64,000 nt of DNA. It comes from an uncultured Acetatifactor sp. (GTDB lineage Bacteria; Bacillota; Clostridia; Lachnospirales; Lachnospiraceae). Positions 50,625 to 57,996 of the stretch are shown here, piece by piece. Each line of letters starts with the position of its first letter. Within the stretch, counting starts at the first letter, position 1. The stretch spans positions 62,001 to 126,000 of the forward strand of contig CAJTMX010000006.1 in the NCBI GenBank assembly GCA_910577235.1, read 5' to 3'. Below the pieces are notes generated by a model. That model was not told the origin of the DNA. It saw only the letters and a program-made list of their open reading frames with translations, and did no database searches. The position numbers and the translations under genes are program-made.

Positions 50625-51575
50625 ATGGCAGATTTGAAGACTAACGGAAATTTTCTTGATTTTTATGGCATAAATCACGATTTCAACGGCATAAGAGACG
50701 TTCAGGATCTACAGGAGACCGTCTCTTTCCACAACAATTCCACTGTGCGGATATGGCCCAACACTCAGACTGACGGTTTTGAGGCTCATTGGCATGCCGC
50801 TTTGGAGATCATTATGCCGGTGGAGAACCACTATGACGTGCGTGTAAACGAGCGCAGATACCACGTTTTGCCCGGAGAGATCATCGTGATACCTCCCGGA
50901 GAACTGCACGAACTGCTGGCACCCGACAGCGGTAGCCGCTTTATTTTTATGTTTGATATTTCCATGATCGCCAGACTCAAGGGCTTTGTGGGGATACAGT
51001 CCATACTGTCCCAGCCGCTGTATGTCACCAAGGAGGATTATCCCCAGATATACGATGACATATATCAGTTGCTGATACAGATGCGAAACGAATACTTCAA
51101 CAAGAACGAGTATGCCGAGTTAACCATTTTTTCCCTGCTACTCACCTTTTTTACCAAATTTGGATACAATCATATCAACGCCAGCAATCTGTTTCCCAAT
51201 GTGAGGCTTTATAAACAAAAAGAATATATTCAAAAATTTAACAGTCTGATGGAATATATCGACGGGCATTACATGGAGGAACTGAATCTGGAAGAAATCT
51301 CAGAATCTACAGGGTTCAGCAAATATCATTTTTCCCGGCTGTTTAAGCAGTACACCGGCTTTACGTTCTGCGACTATCTCTGTCACCGGCGAATTAAAGT
51401 GGCGGAGGAACTGCTGGCCAGGCCAGACCTGTCCATCACCGAGGTGGCGTTGCAGGCCGGATTCCCCAGCATATCCACATTCAACAGGCTGTTTAAGCAT
51501 TACAAAAACTGTACGCCCAGCGAGTACCGCTCCCGAAACAGCCGCACTCTGCTGGACGAAAATCCCTATTCATGA
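50625..51575 (+). CDS. AraC family transcriptional regulator with cupin sensor domain
   Basis: A 316-residue regulator. The N-terminal part (about 25-150) is a cupin-type sugar-sensing domain: FEAHWHAALEIIMPVENHYDVRVNERRYHVLPGEIIVIPPGELHEL. The C-terminal 100 residues hold the two AraC helix-turn-helix motifs: LEEISESTGFSKYHFSRLFKQYTG and ITEVALQAGFPSISTFNRLFKHY. Divergent to the 50.2-kb sugar operon, so it probably controls it, and, through its convergent end, it also overlaps the last ten bases of the GH43 gene. The start at 50625 has AGGAGG eight bases upstream; an upstream in-frame start at 50535 is not needed. Confidence 0.93.
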   Translation: MADLKTNGNFLDFYGINHDFNGIRDVQDLQETVSFHNNSTVRIWPNTQTDGFEAHWHAALEIIMPVENHYDVRVNERRYHVLPGEIIVIPPGELHELLAPDSGSRFIFMFDISMIARLKGFVGIQSILSQPLYVTKEDYPQIYDDIYQLLIQMRNEYFNKNEYAELTIFSLLLTFFTKFGYNHINASNLFPNVRLYKQKEYIQKFNSLMEYIDGHYMEELNLEEISESTGFSKYHFSRLFKQYTGFTFCDYLCHRRIKVAEELLARPDLSITEVALQAGFPSISTFNRLFKHYKNCTPSEYRSRNSRTLLDENPYS

Positions 51576-53122
51576 TATACAAAATCCGTGAACACGGCCT
51601 CACCGCCGCTTTCCTTGGTGGAGTATACCGCCAGGGCAAAGCGGCAGCCGGTAAATTGATCCAGCCTAAAGTACAGTCTGTGCTTTTCTCCCGCCGTTTC
51701 CCAGTGCTTTCCGTTTTTCCAGGCAAAATCCACAGTGTCGGTCATATCCGTAAAATTGGCGGAAACCCTCAGCCGAACTACCGGTCCGGGCAAAGCGATG
51801 CGGTCCAGCATCTGACCCGGCATATAATCGTATACCGTTCTGCCGCCCACTTCCACCTTGCCGCCCTGAAGCTGTCTGGCCACAACCACCAGAAAAAAGC
51901 TGTTTAACGTTCTGGTAATACCGATCATGCCGTAACATCCCTGCAGCGCGCACAGTCCGGCGTAATCGCCTTCTTTGAGACCCGAGCCGTCAACTGTCAC
52001 CTCACTGCTGCAACGTGGGTAAAACATTCGTTGGGTCAATGTATTCTGGGCCTGCAGTACATTGGTACACACTTTTCCCGTGCGAATCCACAGTCCCCCT
52101 TTTTCCTTGAGTCCCCACAGCTTACTGTCGGGAACATGGTTCCACTGCCACTGCTTTTTAAGTGCAAAACGCCCCTGCCAGTCCTGCTCGCAGGGAAAAG
52201 TGTCCGAGGTATAGAGAGATTCATATATATAGCCCGGACGGTTGCTCTTCATCACGCCGCAGACAGGCACTTTGCCGCCCGCTCCAAATATCGGCAGCCC
52301 CTGTTTCCAAGTCACAGGCACCAGCACCGGCATACGCCCCACTGCTCCGTGATCCTGAAACAGCATGGCATACCATCTGCGGTCGGGGGTATCCACGATG
52401 CCGCCCTGGGCCACGCCCTGATTGCGAAAGCCCATATCATCGCTGATTATCTCGTATTCCGCAAATTCCCCTTCCAGAGAATCCGCCATAAAGCATACCT
52501 GTGTGCGACGGTCCCGCCCTTTTTCTCTGGGCCAGTGAATCGTAAACAGATAATATCTTCCGTCTATCTTGTAGAGATGAGAGCCGCAGTATCCCAGATA
52601 GACTTCCTGACGCTCCTTTGCGATCTGCCGGTCCAGGCCGCCTTCCCTGATACCGGAAAAGTCCGGCTCCCACTCCGTCAGCCTTATTTCCGACTGCCCA
52701 TATGCGATATAAACCCGCCCGTCATTATCGAACAGCAGAGACGGATCATGGAGATAACCAGCGCCGCTCTCAAGCTTTTTCCGGCTCCAGGGCCCTTCCA
52801 CGCTCTGCGCCGTATACAGATAGGTACCGCTGCCCGGCACACTGAACAACACGAAAAAAGTATCCTCATGAAACCGCAGTGACGCAGCCCACATACCCTT
52901 TCCGTAGATACTGCTCTCCCCTTCCATTCTCTCCTGGGCGGTGTCCTCCAGAGTATCGTATACATAGGAGGCAATCTCCCAGTTTTTCAGATCATAGGAA
53001 CGCAGGATCACCCCTCCCGGCATAAAATGCATGGTGGTACTGATCATATAGTAGGTATCTCCTACGCGGATGATATCCGGGTCCGGATAGTCTGCTTTAA
53101 TGATGGGGGTCGGTCTGTTCAT
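51566..53122 (-). CDS. GH43-family protein with Cys in place of the catalytic acid
   Basis: A 518-residue protein with the GH43 beta-propeller and a C-terminal beta-sandwich. The base Asp14 (ADYPDPDI) and pKa-modulating Asp126 (HDPSLLFDNDG) are present. The acid Glu is expected in an E-G-(P/S)-H-L-Y-K block; here the residues are YCGSHLYKIDG, so Cys179 stands at that site (compare WPEGPHLYK in the other GH43 enzyme of this window). This could mean a non-catalytic sugar-binding protein, or an active site that uses another residue. The gene ends by overlapping the AraC gene by ten bases on the opposite strand. AGGAG before 53122 fixes the start. A three-copy palindromic array lies just upstream. 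Confidence 0.85.
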   Translation of the reverse strand: MNRPTPIIKADYPDPDIIRVGDTYYMISTTMHFMPGGVILRSYDLKNWEIASYVYDTLEDTAQERMEGESSIYGKGMWAASLRFHEDTFFVLFSVPGSGTYLYTAQSVEGPWSRKKLESGAGYLHDPSLLFDNDGRVYIAYGQSEIRLTEWEPDFSGIREGGLDRQIAKERQEVYLGYCGSHLYKIDGRYYLFTIHWPREKGRDRRTQVCFMADSLEGEFAEYEIISDDMGFRNQGVAQGGIVDTPDRRWYAMLFQDHGAVGRMPVLVPVTWKQGLPIFGAGGKVPVCGVMKSNRPGYIYESLYTSDTFPCEQDWQGRFALKKQWQWNHVPDSKLWGLKEKGGLWIRTGKVCTNVLQAQNTLTQRMFYPRCSSEVTVDGSGLKEGDYAGLCALQGCYGMIGITRTLNSFFLVVVARQLQGGKVEVGGRTVYDYMPGQMLDRIALPGPVVRLRVSANFTDMTDTVDFAWKNGKHWETAGEKHRLYFRLDQFTGCRFALAVYSTKESGGEAVFTDFVYHE

Positions 53123-53137
53123 ATTTTCTCCTATACA

Positions 53138-53459
53138 GAGTACCGCATATTTCCTACCGCCACACATGGCCGTTGCATACTGTATGGACGCTCCTCCGTC
53201 CCTACAGTATGCTGTGCGCCGTCCGGAAATATGCTGTTATAGAGTACCGCATATTTCCTACCGCCACACATCGCCGTTGCATACCGTATGGACGCTCCTT
53301 CGTCCCTACAGTATGCAGTGCGCCGTCCGGAAATATGCTGTTATAGAGTACCGCATATTTCCCACCGCCACACATCGCCGTTGCATACTGCATGGACGCT
53401 CCTCCGTCCCTGCAGTATGCTGTGCGCCGTCTCGAAATATGCTGTTTTATGTTATAGAG
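53138..53459 (-). repeat. Tandem array of three 104-bp palindromic units in the GH43 leader
   Basis: Units begin at 53138, 53242 and 53346, period 104 bp; a fourth, cut-off copy follows at about 53457 after a 7-bp insertion. Each unit holds nested inverted repeats: outer arms GCATATTTCC and GGAAATATGC, and an inner 15-bp hairpin GCATACTGTA-T-GGACG with CGTCC-C-TACAGTATGC. In copy 3 a T-to-C change in the left arm (GCATACTGCA) is matched by A-to-G in the right arm (TGCAGTATGC), keeping the pair. Copy 2 has one unpaired change (GCATACCGTA). Lies between the ABC ATPase gene and the GH43 gene, about 16 bp from the GH43 start. Confidence 0.95.
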
Positions 53460-53472
53460 TACCGCTTATTGC

Positions 53473-54378
53473 TTACTGTCCGGAGGCTTCCGTCTCTTCG
53501 GAGGGACCGCTGATAATGACTTTTCCCTCCGCCAGTTCCAGTTTCACTTTGTTGTCCGGCAGATTCAAGGAAGAGAGTATGTCTCTGGGGATCTGTACCC
53601 GGCCAGCCTTGTCCACGATGGCGTACTCCTCCTGGGTGTCCTCGGTGCGCCAGTCGATCGCCGCCTCCTTGATACGGTCCGCGTATTTTTCCTTCAGAAT
53701 GCGCTCGCTGCTGATCTTACCGTCCCGTATGGCCACCACACGTTTCACCTTTTTGGAGAGCGCCACGTCATGGGTAACGATCAGTATGGTCTGACCCTGT
53801 CGGTTCAGTTCGGTAAATACGTCAAAAATATAGTCGGCGGTCTTGGGGTCCACGCTGCCGGTGGGCTCATCCGCCAGCAGGAGCTTGGGAGAGTTGGCCA
53901 GGGCTATAGCGATGGCGATCCTCTGCTGCTCACCGCCTGAGAGCATATTCAGTCTGCTGCGCTTTTTGGAGGACATGCCCACCAGCTCCAGCAGCTCCAA
54001 CGCCCGGGCTTTCTTCTTTCGCACGTCCGACAGATACATGGGCAGCATCACATTCTCCAGAGCCGACAGATAGGGCAGCAGATTCCTGGCATTGTTCTGC
54101 CATACAAATCCCACGGTATCTCTCTTGTATACCACCAGCTCCCGCTCCGTCATCGTGAACAGATTTTTGCCGCCCACCACCAGAGAGCCGGCGCTGGGTC
54201 TGTCCAGTCCGCCGATCATGTTTAAAAAAGTAGATTTGCCGCTTCCGCTGTTGCCGATCAGCGCAGTCAGTTCTCCCTCTTCAACCGTCAGGTCCAGCCC
54301 CTGCAGGGCCAGCACTTCCGTCTGCTTGGTCTTATAGATTTTTACCAGGCCGTCCGCCTGTATCATTGCCTCCGCCAT
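53473..54378 (-). CDS. ABC transporter ATP-binding protein with C-terminal AbrB-like domain
   Basis: A 301-residue ATPase of the LolD/MacB exporter type. Walker A GNSGSGKST, signature LSGGEQQRIAIAIALA, Walker B LLLADEPTGSVD, and the H-loop VTHD are all present. The last 50 residues (from about 252) form a separate swapped-hairpin AbrB-like domain: YAIVDKAGRVQIPRDILSSLNL. AbrB domains bind DNA or mediate protein contacts; in an ABC ATPase it may have a structural role. It follows the other ATPase gene by 14 bp, in the exporter unit. Confidence 0.9.
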   Translation of the reverse strand: MAEAMIQADGLVKIYKTKQTEVLALQGLDLTVEEGELTALIGNSGSGKSTFLNMIGGLDRPSAGSLVVGGKNLFTMTERELVVYKRDTVGFVWQNNARNLLPYLSALENVMLPMYLSDVRKKKARALELLELVGMSSKKRSRLNMLSGGEQQRIAIAIALANSPKLLLADEPTGSVDPKTADYIFDVFTELNRQGQTILIVTHDVALSKKVKRVVAIRDGKISSERILKEKYADRIKEAAIDWRTEDTQEEYAIVDKAGRVQIPRDILSSLNLPDNKVKLELAEGKVIISGPSEETEASGQ

Positions 54379-54392
54379 ACTTTATCCCCCTA

Positions 54393-55112
54393 TTAAGAGT
54401 CCTGCTGCTCTTGCTCTGTCGTCTGCCTGCCGTTCGCCAGTTCTATCACCATATCTCCCGCATCCATCAGCCCTGTGTCATGGGTTGTCATCACGATGGT
54501 CACGCCCTCTGTGCGGGTCATCTCCTGGAAAAGCCGGGCCACCTCCGCCGCCATGGCGCTGTCAAGCTCCGCAGTGGGCTCGTCAGCCAGCACGATCTGG
54601 GGCCTGTGGGCTATGGCTCTGGCTATGGCCACTCTCTGCTGTTCACCGCCGGACATCTCCATAGGCATGTGCTGCATTCTGTTGCCCAGCCCCACCATCT
54701 TCAGGCATTCCTCCACCCGCTCCCGGCGGCCTTTTTTCACTCCCGCCAGACGCAAGGAGAATTCCACGTTCTGAAAAGCGTTCATCGTGGGGATCAGAGA
54801 TACCGACTGGAACACAAATCCCACTTTGGTCCTGCGCATGTTTTCTCTGGCCCGGTCCGACAACCTGCACACATCCTGCCCGCCGATCAGCACACTGCCC
54901 GAGGTGGGCGTATCCAGCGCCCCCACAATGTTGAGCAGCGTGGTCTTGCCGGAGCCGGAACGCCCCTTCAATATAGTCAGTACCCCGGCGGGAATCTCCG
55001 CGCAGATATCCGTCAACGCCTGATACTCTCCCCCTGCCACCGGAAATATCCGGTTCACATGGCTGATGACGATAGCCGGAGCCTTCCCTCCGCTTTTTTC
55101 CGCTACATTCAT
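54393..55112 (-). CDS. ABC transporter ATP-binding protein, LolD/MacB type
   Basis: A 239-residue ATPase with Walker A GRSGSGKTT, signature MSGGEQQRVAIARAIAHRP, Walker B IVLADEPTAELD and an H-loop TTHD. It belongs to the small class that drives FtsX-type permeases. The frame is open to 55223, but GAGAGGTG before 55112 gives the start. It lies 76 bp behind the permease gene and 14 bp before the AbrB-fused ATPase; the two ATPases may form a heterodimer. Confidence 0.93.
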   Translation of the reverse strand: MNVAEKSGGKAPAIVISHVNRIFPVAGGEYQALTDICAEIPAGVLTILKGRSGSGKTTLLNIVGALDTPTSGSVLIGGQDVCRLSDRARENMRRTKVGFVFQSVSLIPTMNAFQNVEFSLRLAGVKKGRRERVEECLKMVGLGNRMQHMPMEMSGGEQQRVAIARAIAHRPQIVLADEPTAELDSAMAAEVARLFQEMTRTEGVTIVMTTHDTGLMDAGDMVIELANGRQTTEQEQQDS

Positions 55113-55188
55113 ATTCTCAACACCTCTCATTTTCCACATCCACCAGGCAATGCGAAACTCTCTTTCCTGGTGACAGGTAACCCCTCTC

Positions 55189-57996
55189 CTACTCCTCGCC
55201 AAGCTTAAGCGCCTTTGCCACATTCATCCTGAACACGATAACGATCAGCACCACCAGGCACAGCGCCATCACGCCCGCCACCACGCCATACAGACGCAGC
55301 ATATCCGACTGTCTGGTGATCAGTTCCATAGGCAATACCTGATTGCTGGCAGCGTAGGCCGTCTGTAGAATGGGCACAAACATCCGCGAGGAGAGATGTC
55401 CGATGCCGATGCCGCCCAATATGGCGAATACGCCGGAGAATATCTGCTCATTGATGAGCATAAAGAACATCTCCCCTTTGTGCATACCGCTGGCACGCAA
55501 TACGCCAAACATCATCTCTCTGGAGCGTATGGACATGATCCAATAGATCAGATATCCTACGGCGCACAGGATCAGCGTGACGATAAAACCCATGGTGAGG
55601 ATACCGTTGGTTCCCTGCATAAGCGGGTCCGTCACGGATTTCTCCAGATCTGCGGCTCTGTCCACATATCTTACCACATGTACGTCATTGTCCAGAACCC
55701 ACTGATATAACTCCTGGGAATCCTGCCCTTCTTTCAGGGAGATCCAGACCTCATAGGGCACCGTTCCCAAAGATTTCTGCAAAGCGGAGTAATTGGCGAT
55801 AACCAGATAATTGTCCTTGGTGGTGACCTCCCCCTCCGCGCTCAGACTCACCGTTGTAGGCTCGTATCCCGGAAAATAATCCACAAAATCCACGATCTTA
55901 CCGCGTACCTCCTTTTTGGAGTTGCTGTAATATCGTATGGTGTCTCCCACCTTGTATTCCATCTGGGTCTGGAAATTGCGGGACACCAGCACTCCCGTGG
56001 GCTCCACCGCCAGCTCATTGAGAAGCTCGTAATAATGTCTGCCCAGCAGTTCCTGATCCAGCCAGGTATTCTCACCAAACTCCCGTGTATGTATGCCCAG
56101 CAATGTGATCTGCTGCCGCTCGGAACCCTGGTATGGCACATACGCCTGTTCGTCCCTGATTACACGGGTATAACTGCGGGCACTGCCCAGCCCCGCGTAT
56201 TTGCTGTAGTCCGGCTCATAATACCGCAATTCTCCCGCGGTTTCGCCGTTGGAAGATGCGTTGGTATTCCACACCTCCCGGATGATCACGTCCGCCGCGT
56301 CCAAATACTCCACATTGGCCTGGGCATTTTGCAATATCGTACGGGCCACCGTGGCGTGAAACATCCCCAGCGAGACGGTGAGTATCATAAACAGCATAAT
56401 AAACTGTTGCTTGCGACCGTTCCCTATGATCTCCATAAAGGAGGCGTAGCTGGCCGGACGCCAAAAACCTCTGCCAAGGGCATAGATCCCCTTGACCAGC
56501 AGCGGCTGCAGCCGCAAAAACAGCAGGCCCATACCTACGATAAACAGGGACGAGCTGATATAGAGCAGCGGGTCCAGAGCCTTTCCCATCAGCACATCTT
56601 CCACCAGAGCGCTCTGGTTGCGTGAAAAACTGTAATATCCGTATGCCGCCACCGCCAGACAGATGATATCCAAAAAACATATCTCCCACCAGGACCGCTT
56701 TTTTAATGCTTTCTGCTGTTTCAGTTTCACGATGGTCAGCCGGCTGTGTTTCAGAGCAGGCAGCGTCATGATCAATATACAGACTCCCACTGCAGCTATT
56801 CCGTAATACACCGCGTCCAAGGTCCATACAAGCTGCATCTGTCCTTTGGCCTCAAACTCCAGAAAGTTGCGGGCCGAGCCGAGAAAGCGGCAGAATACGG
56901 TACCCAGCGGAATCCCTCCCAGCGCTCCCAGCAGTGTCAGGAACAGACTCTGATACAGATACAGCCGGAATATCTGGCCGCCCGAACTGCCCCGGCTCTT
57001 TAGAACGGATATCTCATTCCGCTCCATATCGTACATCTGCCCGGATATCATAAACAGAAAAGCCGCCAGCAGGATCAGCACCGGCACTTGCAATATGAAC
57101 AGCGTAGCCTCGATCCTGCTCTGCTTTTTCTCAAAGCCGTCCAGTATTTCCCTGTAGGGGGGCTCCTTCAACGTACTGCGGTAAGGACTCTCCTGGGTCA
57201 GATAATCGGTATACTCGCAGATCTGCGCCACATCCGTGGCCCGCAGATCCCCATACTCAAACATACTGTAATAAGTACAGGTGATGGTATACTTTCCGGC
57301 ATTCTCCCCGGTGAACATGTCGTGAAACAGGTTTTCCTCCATAAAGCAGACCATATTCAACTCTTCCGGCGTGTTCTGCCAGTAAAAATCCCCCGCCGTG
57401 GCCTCCTCATAGACGCCCGTGACTTTCAGACGTATCTTATTGCCGTCGGGACCTTTCAGAGCGTCATACTCCAAGGTTTCTCCCACCAGCAGACCGGCGT
57501 CCACCATGCAGGTCTGACTGATCACCACCTCTATGTTGCCGTCCTCGTCCAGTCCATCCTCAGAGTACATCTGTCCCGCCAGCATGGACGCGTGCCGGGG
57601 CAGGCCCGAGAGCGAGCTGAGGCGCAGGGAAACAGCCTTTTCATCTGAACGGTTCATCAGCGAGGATATATCCGCCTTGGCCAGGCTGTAATAATAGACT
57701 GTCTCTTTCTCCCTCACTCCCAGTTTGTCGTATATCTCCGACATCAGAGATTCCACTTTGCTGATGGTCTTGCCGCCGCCGTCCTTTTTGGAGATCAGCG
57801 TTATCGTATTCATGGCGGGCCAATCTCCCTGCTGCCTTGTCCATGTCTCCATCTCATCCTGCAGCATCCTGTCAAAAGCCGCCGTCCGGTACAGAGGAAA
57901 ACTGACCACCGTAGCAATCAGCAAAAGGCTGCCCAGCAGCATACACATTGCCATCCATTTTTTATGCCAAAGTTTCTGTAACATTACTCCAAGCAT
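55189..57996 (-). CDS. FtsX-like ABC permease (MacB family, long form)
   Basis: A 935-residue membrane protein with one helix near the N-terminus (WMAMCMLLGSLLLIATVVSFPL), a first extracytoplasmic domain (about 45-285), a set of helices (about 290-510), a second extracytoplasmic domain (about 530-790) and a final three-helix FtsX-type bundle (ILTMGFIVTLILCAVGYLIYWIM near 800, then FAILGGIGIGHLSSRMFV and GVVAGVMALCLVVLIVIVF). This is the ABC3-type double FtsX layout. It would export or release a substrate using the two downstream ATPases and the two adaptors upstream. Its ATG lies 13 bases inside the preceding adaptor gene, so it is translated in tandem. Confidence 0.9.
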   Translation of the reverse strand: MLGVMLQKLWHKKWMAMCMLLGSLLLIATVVSFPLYRTAAFDRMLQDEMETWTRQQGDWPAMNTITLISKKDGGGKTISKVESLMSEIYDKLGVREKETVYYYSLAKADISSLMNRSDEKAVSLRLSSLSGLPRHASMLAGQMYSEDGLDEDGNIEVVISQTCMVDAGLLVGETLEYDALKGPDGNKIRLKVTGVYEEATAGDFYWQNTPEELNMVCFMEENLFHDMFTGENAGKYTITCTYYSMFEYGDLRATDVAQICEYTDYLTQESPYRSTLKEPPYREILDGFEKKQSRIEATLFILQVPVLILLAAFLFMISGQMYDMERNEISVLKSRGSSGGQIFRLYLYQSLFLTLLGALGGIPLGTVFCRFLGSARNFLEFEAKGQMQLVWTLDAVYYGIAAVGVCILIMTLPALKHSRLTIVKLKQQKALKKRSWWEICFLDIICLAVAAYGYYSFSRNQSALVEDVLMGKALDPLLYISSSLFIVGMGLLFLRLQPLLVKGIYALGRGFWRPASYASFMEIIGNGRKQQFIMLFMILTVSLGMFHATVARTILQNAQANVEYLDAADVIIREVWNTNASSNGETAGELRYYEPDYSKYAGLGSARSYTRVIRDEQAYVPYQGSERQQITLLGIHTREFGENTWLDQELLGRHYYELLNELAVEPTGVLVSRNFQTQMEYKVGDTIRYYSNSKKEVRGKIVDFVDYFPGYEPTTVSLSAEGEVTTKDNYLVIANYSALQKSLGTVPYEVWISLKEGQDSQELYQWVLDNDVHVVRYVDRAADLEKSVTDPLMQGTNGILTMGFIVTLILCAVGYLIYWIMSIRSREMMFGVLRASGMHKGEMFFMLINEQIFSGVFAILGGIGIGHLSSRMFVPILQTAYAASNQVLPMELITRQSDMLRLYGVVAGVMALCLVVLIVIVFRMNVAKALKLGEE

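Noticed and set aside
53100..53513. Open frames across the 104-bp repeat array on both strands
   Set aside because: They arise from the tandem palindromes, have no good ribosome binding site and change with each copy.
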